Shown here in pieces: positions 1 to 9,476 of a stretch of DNA of 64,000 nucleotides (the stretch's first letter is position 1; each line of letters opens with the position of its first letter). This DNA comes from Chryseobacterium sp. CH25 (GTDB lineage: Bacteria; Bacteroidota; Bacteroidia; Flavobacteriales; Weeksellaceae). The position numbers and the translations under genes are program-made. Under the pieces are notes generated by a model. The model did not search any database, was not told the origin of the DNA, and worked only from the letters and a program-made list of their open reading frames with translations. The stretch lies in the NCBI RefSeq assembly GCF_004119455.1, contig NZ_NRQT01000004.1:310001-374000 (forward strand). Direction: 5' to 3'.

Positions 1-465
1 AGGTTCTAATTCCAAAGCTGGGTTATCTAAAAGCTGAAGAAGTTCCTTCATTAAGGTCACTCCGGTTGTCCCGTCTGAAATGCAATGAGGGATGGCCCAA
101 AAGACTTCAGAAAAATCCTGTCCTCTTACCCAGACTACACGGGCTAGTGGTGTTTTCTCTTCCTCAAATAAGATTTTCCACTCTTTTTGAGATTCTGTCA
201 GCCAGTCCTGGTCTGTTTTTCTTTCTACGATGCGGAGTGGGATAGGAGCAATCTCTTTTTCTTCTATAAAAAAGGGGTATTTCTCACTTGTAGAGTCTAT
301 CACTACTCTTAGCAACGCATGTTTCTGCTGGATTTTTTCCAGAGCAGTTTTAAAATTCTGCTCCGGAATTTCTCCTTTTATTTTGGCTGCAAATACACAG
401 TTTACGGGCGTTTCGGGATCTACATACATGATCCTTTCCACCATCATTAGTTTTCTTTTGATCAT
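1..465 (-). CDS. Condensation-type acyltransferase (WS/DGAT/PapA-like), 3' end outside window
   Basis: The minus strand is open from an ATG at 465 to the window edge (155 codons seen). The fragment starts MIKRKLMMVER and resembles the N-terminus of the adjacent gene at 462-1733. It carries the HxxxDG catalytic motif (HCISDG, about residues 130-135), the hallmark of condensation-domain acyltransferases that move acyl groups from a thioester to an alcohol or amine (wax-ester synthase/DGAT, PapA and NRPS C-domain superfamily). Its ATG overlaps the stop codon of the upstream gene as ATGA, so translation is probably coupled. The two genes look like a tandem duplication. The likely role, inferred from position, is esterification of the polyketide/glycolipid made by the upstream synthase. 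The substrate is unknown. Confidence 0.8.
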   Translation of the reverse strand, partial: MIKRKLMMVERIMYVDPETPVNCVFAAKIKGEIPEQNFKTALEKIQQKHALLRVVIDSTSEKYPFFIEEKEIAPIPLRIVERKTDQDWLTESQKEWKILFEEEKTPLARVVWVRGQDFSEVFWAIPHCISDGTTGVTLMKELLQLLDNPALELEP

Positions 466-1733
466 GATACAGCGATATATTCCAGTTGGGTTTTAATGAT
501 CTTCATGATTTCATCACGGATGGCAAGGGCATCGGTATACGGTAAATATCCTTCACTTCCTACAAATGAAAAATCCATTTTTCCACGGTAAGTAGAAACT
601 ATCAGTGTGGTGGTATTACCCAGCGGACCAATTACGGACGGACTGAAAATAGTATCTACACTAAATTCTTTATACTCATGAGGAATCTGAATGCGTCCCA
701 GATTGGAAAACATGCAGTCATTAGACGATTTTCCATTCTTCAAAAGCTTGGTGAAATTATTCAGTGCATCGTGTCCGGATTCCATCACCATCATGGTAAT
801 ATAAGGGTCCAGCTTAGAGGTTTTACGCTCTACAGAAGCCTGCATCGTATGTAAATTCTCTATAAAGCTCAGCTTTTCATTGGCAGAAACCACAATCATC
901 AGTCCAAAAGCAAAAATATGATCGTTCTTCACCTGGGTAGCAAAACGTCTGATATCTACAGGGCAAGACACCTTATTGAAAGCTCCGGTTCCTTTTATTT
1001 TCTTGAAAGCCTGAAGCAATGCGGCACTTAAGAACGTGTTCACGGTAGCGCCATTGGATTTGCAATAGGAAATCAGTTGTTGGCTTACGGTTTCATCTAC
1101 TTTCCAACTGATTAAATAATCATTTTGACGGTCAATAGATTTTTTACCGGTAGGAATAACCTTAATGGCTGTAGCTGCTAACCTTCCGATGAATTTGGCT
1201 TTTAATTTTTGCTTCCGGCTGTTTAAAATATTCGCCGGAACTACATCCTGAATGCCTAAAATAGGGTTTTCTATCCCAATATCGGCTTTTGGATTATCCA
1301 ATACTTTTAAAAACTCATAAAGGAAGGCCATTGCAGAACCACCATCACATAAACAATGGTGGAACGCAAATAGCATGTCAGAAACGTCTTCCCCCTTGAT
1401 CCAGACAAACCGGATAAGAGGCAATTTTTTAGGATCGAATAAAGTAGTCCATTCCCTTTTGGATTCTTCCTGCCACTGATCTTCTCCTTTTCTGGCAATA
1501 ATTCGTACCGGAATGGAGATCGGGTTTTCAGGAACATCAAACCAGGGGATATTTTTATCATCGTGAGCAATAAGCGCTCTTAACCACGGATGTTTTTGCT
1601 GGATCTGAGCCAAAGCCTGCTGGATATCCTTTAATGTAAAGGTTCCTCTGAGCCTGAAAGGGATCACCGCATTGAACGGTTCTGTTCCGTCTCCCAGTAA
1701 CATTCGTTCGCCAAATAACAATCTTCTTTTCAT
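462..1733 (-). CDS. Condensation-type acyltransferase (WS/DGAT/PapA-like)
   Basis: This 423-residue protein has the size and HxxxDG motif (HCLCDG, near residue 125) of the WS/DGAT-PapA-alcohol acyltransferase branch of the condensation superfamily. These enzymes acylate hydroxyl groups from CoA- or ACP-bound acyl donors. The C-terminal half contains a conserved-looking SNLGRI stretch like the one near the solvent channel of these enzymes. It has no signal peptide. It follows the double glycosyltransferase with only 3 bases between them and overlaps the next paralogue by 4 bases. Inference: it adds an acyl chain to the sugar or chain of the polyketide product, as PapA enzymes do for mycobacterial lipids. 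The family call is firm; the substrate is not visible. Confidence 0.82.
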   Translation of the reverse strand: MKRRLLFGERMLLGDGTEPFNAVIPFRLRGTFTLKDIQQALAQIQQKHPWLRALIAHDDKNIPWFDVPENPISIPVRIIARKGEDQWQEESKREWTTLFDPKKLPLIRFVWIKGEDVSDMLFAFHHCLCDGGSAMAFLYEFLKVLDNPKADIGIENPILGIQDVVPANILNSRKQKLKAKFIGRLAATAIKVIPTGKKSIDRQNDYLISWKVDETVSQQLISYCKSNGATVNTFLSAALLQAFKKIKGTGAFNKVSCPVDIRRFATQVKNDHIFAFGLMIVVSANEKLSFIENLHTMQASVERKTSKLDPYITMMVMESGHDALNNFTKLLKNGKSSNDCMFSNLGRIQIPHEYKEFSVDTIFSPSVIGPLGNTTTLIVSTYRGKMDFSFVGSEGYLPYTDALAIRDEIMKIIKTQLEYIAVS

Positions 1734-1736
1734 AGG

Positions 1737-4139
1737 CTATACAGACGCTAATGTGGAATGTTCCTGCACAAAATTTTCTAACAATTCTACCGCTTTATCA
1801 TTACCTCCGGCAAGATTGAATGTATTTTGAACCTCTTGAGCAGCAGCTCTGTATTTAGGATTTTCCAGTAATTCAAAAACGGTTTCACGAAGCGCTTCTA
1901 CACGAAGTCTCTTGTATCGGATGCTGATTCCGCAACCTGCCTGCTCAATTAATTTCGCAATATGGAAATGATCATAAGCGATAGGCGTTATCAACATTGG
2001 TAATCCGTTACGGAAAGTGTCATTTACTGTATTGAAACCTCCGTGGCAAATGACCATATCCATTCTCTGCATCACTGCAGATTGAGGTACGAAGCTGTTT
2101 ACAATAAAGTTCTCCGGCCATTCTTCAAAAATTTCCGGTGGAGTAGCGGCAATCACGGTTACCGGCTGATCTTTAAATGCAGCAATAATCTTTTCAAAGA
2201 AAGCTTTTCTGATGTCTACCAATAAAGTTCCCAGCGATACGAAGATCTTTGGAGTAGTAGAAGCATTTAATTTATCCCAGTCAAAAGGAGCATCATTTGG
2301 ACGGCCTTTTACAGGACCTACAAATTTCATATGCGATGGTACAGTATCAAAACCGGCAAAGGCTTGTGATGTAAATACCATATTCAGTTTATGAGAATGG
2401 ATGTAAATACCTTCCTCATGAATACCTACTTCTTTTTGCAGGTCTTTGATGAGATTTTGCTGCCATTCCCAGATTTTAGGGGCACTTTTTTCAGTGTCTC
2501 CCATCACGTCCGGTGGAACAGGTGTGGTCGTTACGCAAGGAATATTATGTTTGTGGGCGAAAAGCGCACCTCCGAAAGTGATACAGTCGTTCACAATCAC
2601 ATCAGGCATCCAGCTTTCTGTTAATCGGGTTAATCCCGGCATCATCATTTTGGCGAAAGGAACATATGTTTCTTCCAGTGCTAATTTCATTACTTCAGGT
2701 CCTGAACATGCAGGTCCATCATCCTGTCTTTTTAAAATACGGGCAATTTCTTCCTGATAGGGAATAAGATCTTCTTCAGGATAGAAGTAAGAACCTCCTT
2801 CCGGAATATGTTTGCTGTCTAAAGGCGTAATGCCGAACCATTTTACTTCATGGCCACGGGCAATCAGACTGGCTCCCACACTTAATGTAGGGCTCACGTG
2901 TCCGAAAAACGGCGGCACAACGAATAAAAATTTAGATGGTTTTTCTGGTTTTGAAGCCTTTGTGATGGCTTCTTCCAATAAATTAGCGGCTGTAGCTGCT
3001 CCTCCTGCTTCCATAAAAGATTGTCCTACTTTTTGAGCTGCCTCACGATAGCTCGGGTTATTTAATATTTGTTGTACTGCCTCTCTCAGATGATTGGCTT
3101 TAAATCTGTTGAAATTAAGTCTCTCACCTGCTTCCGTACGCACTACACGTCCTGCAACGTGCGACTGGTCATACGCAATAGGAATGACTACCAAAGGAAT
3201 TCCGTTGGATAAAGTTTCAGAAACGGTATTGTGACCGCCATGGCACACCACCCCGTCAAGATGAGGTAACAGATCCAATTGAGGAACCTGCTGATAGACC
3301 ATAAAGTTATCCGGCCATTGCTCGAAAAGCTGTGGATCAGAAACTACAACAACGGTTAAATCTTCCTCTCTAAAAGCATCCACAACCTTTTGGAAGAATG
3401 CTTTTTTATGATCGTGATCGAAAGTGGTTCCGATGCTTACTAAAATCTTTTTGTTGGTAGCACTTTTTAGTCTGTCCCAATCGAATTCACAAGAGATACG
3501 ACGCTCGGTAAGAACCGGTCCCGTGAATTTGTATTGAGGTTCCAGATCTTCCATTTCCCCAAAGAAATAATTAGAGGTTAAAACAAGGGTTAAAAGATCT
3601 GAAGTGGCCAGAGAACGCTCTTCATGAAAGCCAAGTTCTTTCTGTAGATCGATGATCTGATTCACTTCCCATTCGTGAACTTTAGGCAGTTCATTCATGA
3701 TTTTAATGGCAGCCGGAGCGGTAACGGAAGTTGCACAAGGAATTCCTAATGCTTTGGCAGCTACCGGAGCTGCAAATAACTGGTGGTCACCAATGATTAG
3801 ATCGGGTTGATAGGTCTTTAATAAAGCAACAATTCCGTTATAGCAATGTCTGTTTAGTGGAATAAGAACTTCTTCGTAAAGGAACTTCACGCTGTCGATT
3901 CCGTAGACTACCTTTTTGGAAATAATATCGAGATACTGTTCGCTTTCTTTCTTTTCTGCGTCGGTCTGATCGTACTGGATCAGTAATAATTTTCCGCCCT
4001 CCGGAAGTTTAGCCTCTAACATAGGGTCAAGGCTGATCCATGCTACTTCGTGCCCTCTTTCCAACAGAGTAGCACCGATGCTTAGGGTAGGGTTGACATG
4101 TCCTGTCAAGGGTGGAACTATAAATGCAAATTTAGCCAT
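1737..4139 (-). CDS. Tandem MGT-type GT1 glycosyltransferase (two fused GT-B units)
   Basis: The 800-residue protein is two complete GT1 units end to end (about 1-395 and 400-800). Each begins with the same N-terminal Rossmann start (FxxPPxxGHVxPTLS) and each has its own C-terminal nucleotide-sugar signature: HGGHNTVSE near residue 298 and HGGFNTVND near residue 697, followed by IPIAYDQ and ITPIAYDH. MGT-family enzymes are normally about 400 residues and transfer a sugar from a UDP- or TDP-sugar to a lipophilic acceptor such as a macrolide or carotenoid. No methionine start lies at the junction, so the fusion looks real. The start overlaps the upstream hydrolase gene by 8 bases. Inference: it installs two sugars, or a disaccharide, on the polyketide. 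One half could instead be structural, though both keep the His-Gly-Gly motif. Confidence 0.88.
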   Translation of the reverse strand: MAKFAFIVPPLTGHVNPTLSIGATLLERGHEVAWISLDPMLEAKLPEGGKLLLIQYDQTDAEKKESEQYLDIISKKVVYGIDSVKFLYEEVLIPLNRHCYNGIVALLKTYQPDLIIGDHQLFAAPVAAKALGIPCATSVTAPAAIKIMNELPKVHEWEVNQIIDLQKELGFHEERSLATSDLLTLVLTSNYFFGEMEDLEPQYKFTGPVLTERRISCEFDWDRLKSATNKKILVSIGTTFDHDHKKAFFQKVVDAFREEDLTVVVVSDPQLFEQWPDNFMVYQQVPQLDLLPHLDGVVCHGGHNTVSETLSNGIPLVVIPIAYDQSHVAGRVVRTEAGERLNFNRFKANHLREAVQQILNNPSYREAAQKVGQSFMEAGGAATAANLLEEAITKASKPEKPSKFLFVVPPFFGHVSPTLSVGASLIARGHEVKWFGITPLDSKHIPEGGSYFYPEEDLIPYQEEIARILKRQDDGPACSGPEVMKLALEETYVPFAKMMMPGLTRLTESWMPDVIVNDCITFGGALFAHKHNIPCVTTTPVPPDVMGDTEKSAPKIWEWQQNLIKDLQKEVGIHEEGIYIHSHKLNMVFTSQAFAGFDTVPSHMKFVGPVKGRPNDAPFDWDKLNASTTPKIFVSLGTLLVDIRKAFFEKIIAAFKDQPVTVIAATPPEIFEEWPENFIVNSFVPQSAVMQRMDMVICHGGFNTVNDTFRNGLPMLITPIAYDHFHIAKLIEQAGCGISIRYKRLRVEALRETVFELLENPKYRAAAQEVQNTFNLAGGNDKAVELLENFVQEHSTLASV

Positions 4140-4914
4140 GGTTCTTCGTTAAAATATTAGATAAAAACTGAGCGATCGTCTCTGCGATAAGCTGAGGTTC
4201 CTGAATCGGAATATTGTGATCGCCGGAGATTAATTCAAGTTCGGATGAACCGATTTGAGACTGCAGCCATTCTCCTGTAGGTCTGCAATTGGAATCAGCA
4301 CCGTAAAGCAATAAAGTGGAAGCTGTCAATCCATTGAAATTGGCTTCACCAAGGAAATGTTTTTCCTTAATCATATCTGCTTTGATGCTGGTTTGATTAA
4401 ACAGAAACTCATACATACGATGGTTCTTTTCCATTTGTCTTTTGCCCATCTGCACTTTGGTAGTATCTGTAAAATTGGCTACATAATGCTCAAGGAATTC
4501 CTTGCTGTACTCATCAATGATGTTACGGGCTTTTTCGTCCTGAGGATCCGGAGCTTCCATCACCACCAGTTGATTAACACGTTCGGGGTATTTTAAAGCT
4601 GTTTTTAAAGCAATAAGACCGCCGAAGCTATAGCCTACAAGATGTACTTTTTCCAGTTGAAGGTGATCTATTAAATCAATCAGATCGGATGACATGTTTT
4701 TAAGGTCGTACCCATCCAAAAAGCGTTCACTCATACCGTGACTTTTCAGATCGTACATCACCACATGGAAATGTTTTGCCAGAATAGGGGCAATATTAAA
4801 ATAATAAATGGACAGGTTACTGAACATACCGTGGATTAAGACCACGGTTTGTTCGGCTCCTTTATTGAGTTCCTGTATATGAACTTGTCTGTTATTGACA
4901 GTGATTATTGGCAT
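4132..4914 (-). CDS. Alpha/beta-hydrolase, possible thioesterase of the polyketide cluster
   Basis: The 260-residue protein has a standard alpha/beta-hydrolase layout: oxyanion segment HGMFSN near residue 28, nucleophile elbow GYSFG with Ser96, probable acid Asp207 and catalytic His233 (GDH). It has no signal peptide, so it is cytoplasmic. It sits between the free acyl carrier protein (10-base overlap) and the glycosyltransferase (8-base overlap). That location suggests a type II thioesterase or release hydrolase acting on acyl chains of the synthase, since neither large PKS subunit ends in a recognisable thioesterase domain. The catalytic triad is seen; the role is inferred from position. 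It could equally be an editing hydrolase. Confidence 0.8.
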   Translation of the reverse strand: MPIITVNNRQVHIQELNKGAEQTVVLIHGMFSNLSIYYFNIAPILAKHFHVVMYDLKSHGMSERFLDGYDLKNMSSDLIDLIDHLQLEKVHLVGYSFGGLIALKTALKYPERVNQLVVMEAPDPQDEKARNIIDEYSKEFLEHYVANFTDTTKVQMGKRQMEKNHRMYEFLFNQTSIKADMIKEKHFLGEANFNGLTASTLLLYGADSNCRPTGEWLQSQIGSSELELISGDHNIPIQEPQLIAETIAQFLSNILTKNHG

Positions 4915-5204
4915 TCGTAGATATAATTGATGATCATACTAAGGTCAAGATTAATAAGCTGGTCTAGATCCATAGAAGATAACCAACCTGTAAAGTCGAT
5001 CTGATCGCCAAAATGCGCCTTGATCTTTTCAGAGAAAGAGACAATCTCGATGCTGTCCATTTCAAGATCTTTGGTGAATGAACTTTCCGGAGTAATGTCC
5101 ATCTCCTCTACAAATTCAGCACCTATCACTTCAGTAATAAAACCTTTTAATAAAGTAAAAAGTTCTTCGTGGTTCATTTTTAATGTTGCGTTTACAGTGT
5201 CCAT
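4905..5204 (-). CDS. Free-standing acyl carrier protein
   Basis: This is a 99-residue acyl carrier protein with the phosphopantetheine attachment motif DSIE at Ser51, inside a four-helix-sized acidic sequence. It overlaps the 3' end of the KS-AT-DH-PPTase gene by 13 bases and the following hydrolase by 10 bases, so it is co-translated with them. A second ATG nine codons in (MNHEEL) is an alternative start. The PPTase domain fused to the upstream synthase is the obvious candidate to activate it. A discrete ACP beside synthase subunits with built-in ACPs may serve a loading, transfer or acyl-donor step for the acyltransferases; this is inference. Confidence 0.88.
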   Translation of the reverse strand: MDTVNATLKMNHEELFTLLKGFITEVIGAEFVEEMDITPESSFTKDLEMDSIEIVSFSEKIKAHFGDQIDFTGWLSSMDLDQLINLDLSMIINYIYECQ

Positions 5205-8200
5205 CCGATAATATAATTTTTATGTTTAATAGTTTTGATTTCAATATTGTTGATCCACAAGTGATCATCTTTTATTTGTTCTACTTCGAAGGCTTTTGGA
5301 TTTCCTTTCAATCCGGTTCCTAAGAATTTTCCGTAGGCTTCTTTGGCTACCCAGAAACGGGTCGTCCATTCTGCCTGATCTTTTCCTTTTAATAAGGCTA
5401 ATTCATTGTCTGTAAATACCAGATCATAGAATCCTTCGCTGCGTTCTTCCATGAGTTCCATATCAATTCCTACAGATTTGCCATATCTCGCAATCCCCAC
5501 AGCTTCTTTTCCTTTGTGAGCGAGTGAAATATGAATGTCTTCTGTAAAATCACTGATGAGGTAAGGTTTCCCCACTTCATCGGAACGGATCTCAAAGGTG
5601 ATCGGGAAGCAAGCGTGATTTTTTTCCTGACGGAGAAGGTTTCTCACGGCATCTTTCACCGCAACACGGCTTACCATCCAGTTTTTCTTTTTGTTCGGTA
5701 ATAATTGCTGGTGATGCTGTTTTTCCGTTTGGTTGAAATATCTTTTCAGGATAAAATCCCATGAAGCGACTCTGGTATAGGCCTGGTGGAAGAAAAATAC
5801 TTCAGGAGCAATCTCTTCAGAAAGACGGTTATGCAATGGCGACATGGAAACATTCCATAACGCGGCATCAATTTCCAATCTTCTGTTCTGCCAGCCTGTG
5901 ATGGCACACCATACTTTTCCGTCTCTTTTAAGAACGATATTAGCAATGGCAAACTCATCATTAAGCTCAGTCTGCATACAGGTGCATTCAAAAATACCTT
6001 CCTGATCATGCATGTCTCCGAAGAATTCAATATCTCTGATCTTCACCGGGAAGGCGATACGGTCTTTCACTAACGTAAGCTGTAGCCAAAGCCCGAATAA
6101 TTGTCCGGCATTGTCCAATAGAGATCCTTTTCCGCCATTTCCTTTGATCTTTCCTATGATTCCTTTAGTTCCAACCGCTGAAACTTCAATAATTCCCTGG
6201 TATTGATCGCCATGGAACATGTGTGCATCATAGATCTCTTCAGGAGTTCTTTCAATCGGTAGAAGATCACCAATGGAAAGATTGAAGGTTGGAGTAGGAA
6301 CAGGGCCGGATTTTAAGGTTACTTCTGCATTAGCGAAGTTCTCAATATCCAGATACGCATGGTTTTCTCCACGCCATTGTCCTTTCACAGTTTTCTCAAA
6401 AGGCTGTGCTACGTTCATCCACTGGAATACACTTACGTTCATAATTTTATGAACCAATGTTCCTGGGATTTCTGCTTCTGCAATTTCTGCTAACTGTTCA
6501 AAGATCATGGTCATCGGGATTACCGGTTCCATATCGGCTACATGAGCCCATCCTTTAGGCTGTCTCAATAAGCTGTGATCGATCAGGTACGGATGACTTT
6601 CCAATGTTACGTACAGATCTTTTGTGAAGGTTGTACTTCTCGGTGCTTGTGGAGCAGCATATTGTGCTACAGGAGCAACCTGAGCAGGACGTGGAATCGT
6701 AATTTCCGGACGATTTTGGAATAAAGTCAATACTTCTTCCTGCATACGGATCATATCATTAACATTGTCCTGGAATGCCTGTACCAGCGGATGACCACTT
6801 TTGGCAGTCATGGCTGAAGCTGAGGCAGTGTATTGTTTGGGTGTTTCAAAGGCTTGAGCTAAGGCTTTTACTTCTTTAAAGTTTCGGATAATAGGGGAGC
6901 CTAATTCCAGTTTAATGCCTTTTCCTGATGATCTTTTTGATTGTTGCTGAAGCTCTAAAAAGTCAAGAGCAATGGTTTTCCCTTCTACAAATAACGAAGC
7001 AACAACACGTTGTAGCTGTGCCAATGCAGAACGGGCAGGAACGCTGGAAGGAATGGTGCTGAATGCTTTTCCTTTCAATGTATCATCAATAAATCCAATC
7101 AGACCACCGGTACCCACCTGAATGAATACTCTGGCTCCTTCCTCGTATAATTTATCTGTCAGTTCACGGAAACGAACAGGTTCTACCAAATGCTCGGCAC
7201 TCAGTTTTCTGATCGCTGCCTGATCCGCTGGATAAGGTTCTAAAGTCGTTGCAGACCATAACGGAATCTTCGTTTTCTGGAACTGTGCTTTTTCCATTCC
7301 CGCTAAAATAACATCCAGTTTATCAGCGATAAATGGAGAGTGGAACCCGGATTGGAACGGCAGTACCTGATGGAAGATCTGTTTTGATTTTAATTGCGGA
7401 ACCAATTCATCCAATGCAGCATTGCTGCCACAAAGAATCACCTGATTAGGGCAGTTGTCGTTAGAAATATACAGGTCTGAAATTTCAGAAATAAATGGCT
7501 GTACAACGTCAATTCCTGCTCCGATGGCAATGAATTTAGAATCTTTTAATTCAAAAGTTTCAGGATTCAGAACATCGATTAAGGCTTTTACAGAATTGAC
7601 TTCTGCTAACTCTGATGAATATCCTCCCAGCCATTCTCCTAAACTGTGTCCTGCATTCATATCTGGGATGATCCCCAGTTTTTTTAATGAATTATCAAGG
7701 ATGCTACAGTTGTTGAAGATGTTTAAAGCATCGGTTAAAAGACCTTCGCCTTCAGTTTCTATAGGCGCTGTTAATCCGAAATAACGGCTAACACTGTCTA
7801 CTTCACCTTTTGCCAGACCATCTAAACCAGGGAATACAAAGGCTACTTTACCGCCATCTTTTAATAATGGGGTAGAAGTGTACCAAATGTCCTGTTTGTT
7901 TTTCCAGATCAGGTTTTTAGAAACAATTTTAAGGGCTTTTTCTACTCTTGCAGGGGTTGGATCAAATATGGCTACTCTGAAATCTCCTTCTCCTAAAGTG
8001 GTATCATTATTTTGTAATGCAGAAACCAATTCTGCATGCGTAGGTCTTGCCAATAGCAATACTTTGTCTTTTTTAGGCATATCATAGCCTTCAAGAACAA
8101 CGTGAGCATTGATTCCACCAAATCCGAAAGCGTTTACTGCTGCTACTTTGGGTAGTCCTGTTTTTGACCAGGTTTTAGCTTCCTGTACGGGTTCAAATCT

Positions 8201-9457
8201 TGTGTTCTGCATGTCAGCAGTAGGATTCTCACAGTACAATGTTGGCGGTAATGTGTCATGATGTAATGCCAGACAGGTTTTAATTAATCCTGCGATTCCG
8301 GCAGCCGGCATGGCATGTCCGATATTGGATTTTACAGAACCGATTCCTGCCACTGGAGCAGCTTCTTCTTTCCCAAAGAACTGTGCTAAGGTCTGAAGTT
8401 CTGTTTTATCTCCAAGCGGAGTTCCGGTACCATGGGCTTCAAGGTAACCTACTTTATTTTTATCCAGATCAGCATTGATCCAGGCTTGTTCTAAAGCTTT
8501 CAGCTGGCCTTTTACGGATGGGCTCATCACGCTGGTTCCGTTACCGTCACTGCTTACACCTACTCCTTTAATCACGGCATAGATTTTATCCTGATCGCGA
8601 ACGGCGTCTTCCAATCGTTTTAACACAACGAAACCACAGCCTTCTCCAATCAGTAATCCATCAGCATCCATACTGAACGGCTTAATCTGTTCCTGGCGGG
8701 ACATGGCTCCTAATTGAGCAAAAATACTCCAGAAAGTAGCATTTTGTCCGGTGTGAACTCCTCCGGCGATCATCATATCAGAACGTCCTCTCTGAAGTTC
8801 CTGTACAGCATGATCTACGGCAATTAAAGCACTGGCACAAGCGGCATCCACTGTGAAAGCAACCCCTCCAAGATCAAAACGGTTGGCTACCAATGAGGCT
8901 ACCAGATTGGGAATTAATCCCATGGCAGTATCAGCAGCAAAACGTCCTTTACGTTCCTGGAAAGCGTGTTTTACTTTTTCAATATCAGCGGAAGATACCT
9001 GAGGCAGAAGTTCCTGTAATAAAGAGGAAATCTGTTCTCCGGTTCTTACAATTTCAATGGCACGGGTTGCTCCCGGCCCGGTATAATTTCCTTTCCCGAT
9101 GACAATTCCGGTCTTTTCAAGGGAAGTATTCTTTTGAAATACTCCGGCATCCTCTAAAGCTTTCTGAACTAAATCAAGGGTCAGTAAATGATCGGGTTCT
9201 GTTCCTTCCACGGCAAGGGGTAAAATCCCAAAAGTGGTAGGATTAAACTCATAATCAGGAATAAACCCGCCTCGTTTGCAATAGAAACGATCGACAGGGT
9301 TGGTGGCATCGCTAAAATGCACCGGATCTATCCTATCTGCCGGAGCAGATTGGGTAGAGTCTACTTTATTGACAATATTCTGCCAAAAAGTTTGGGCATC
9401 CTGCGCCCCGGGAAAGACGCAGGATAGTCCAACTACAGCAACATCTGTTTTTTTCAT
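5192..9457 (-). CDS. Type I polyketide/secondary-lipid synthase subunit: KS-AT-DH-PPTase
   Basis: The 1421-residue protein carries a ketosynthase (about 1-430; Cys in DAACAS near 206, then EAHGTGT and NIGHAMPAAG with the two active-site histidines), an acyltransferase (about 480-800; GHSLGE Ser near 604), a double-hotdog dehydratase region (about 920-1200; DHSL near 955 and a later DNAGQ, fitting the DxxxQ position), and an Sfp-type phosphopantetheinyl transferase at the C-terminus (GIDMELMEE near 1329 and WVAKEAYGK near 1370). A PPTase fused to the synthase recalls enediyne and some PUFA-type synthases. It has no ACP or KR of its own; those lie in the upstream subunit, so the two must work together. 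It ends 13 bases inside the free ACP gene and starts 19 bases after the KR stop. Confidence 0.93.
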   Translation of the reverse strand: MKKTDVAVVGLSCVFPGAQDAQTFWQNIVNKVDSTQSAPADRIDPVHFSDATNPVDRFYCKRGGFIPDYEFNPTTFGILPLAVEGTEPDHLLTLDLVQKALEDAGVFQKNTSLEKTGIVIGKGNYTGPGATRAIEIVRTGEQISSLLQELLPQVSSADIEKVKHAFQERKGRFAADTAMGLIPNLVASLVANRFDLGGVAFTVDAACASALIAVDHAVQELQRGRSDMMIAGGVHTGQNATFWSIFAQLGAMSRQEQIKPFSMDADGLLIGEGCGFVVLKRLEDAVRDQDKIYAVIKGVGVSSDGNGTSVMSPSVKGQLKALEQAWINADLDKNKVGYLEAHGTGTPLGDKTELQTLAQFFGKEEAAPVAGIGSVKSNIGHAMPAAGIAGLIKTCLALHHDTLPPTLYCENPTADMQNTRFEPVQEAKTWSKTGLPKVAAVNAFGFGGINAHVVLEGYDMPKKDKVLLLARPTHAELVSALQNNDTTLGEGDFRVAIFDPTPARVEKALKIVSKNLIWKNKQDIWYTSTPLLKDGGKVAFVFPGLDGLAKGEVDSVSRYFGLTAPIETEGEGLLTDALNIFNNCSILDNSLKKLGIIPDMNAGHSLGEWLGGYSSELAEVNSVKALIDVLNPETFELKDSKFIAIGAGIDVVQPFISEISDLYISNDNCPNQVILCGSNAALDELVPQLKSKQIFHQVLPFQSGFHSPFIADKLDVILAGMEKAQFQKTKIPLWSATTLEPYPADQAAIRKLSAEHLVEPVRFRELTDKLYEEGARVFIQVGTGGLIGFIDDTLKGKAFSTIPSSVPARSALAQLQRVVASLFVEGKTIALDFLELQQQSKRSSGKGIKLELGSPIIRNFKEVKALAQAFETPKQYTASASAMTAKSGHPLVQAFQDNVNDMIRMQEEVLTLFQNRPEITIPRPAQVAPVAQYAAPQAPRSTTFTKDLYVTLESHPYLIDHSLLRQPKGWAHVADMEPVIPMTMIFEQLAEIAEAEIPGTLVHKIMNVSVFQWMNVAQPFEKTVKGQWRGENHAYLDIENFANAEVTLKSGPVPTPTFNLSIGDLLPIERTPEEIYDAHMFHGDQYQGIIEVSAVGTKGIIGKIKGNGGKGSLLDNAGQLFGLWLQLTLVKDRIAFPVKIRDIEFFGDMHDQEGIFECTCMQTELNDEFAIANIVLKRDGKVWCAITGWQNRRLEIDAALWNVSMSPLHNRLSEEIAPEVFFFHQAYTRVASWDFILKRYFNQTEKQHHQQLLPNKKKNWMVSRVAVKDAVRNLLRQEKNHACFPITFEIRSDEVGKPYLISDFTEDIHISLAHKGKEAVGIARYGKSVGIDMELMEERSEGFYDLVFTDNELALLKGKDQAEWTTRFWVAKEAYGKFLGTGLKGNPKAFEVEQIKDDHLWINNIEIKTIKHKNYIIGWTL

Positions 9458-9476
9458 GCTTAGTGTATACAGAGGG

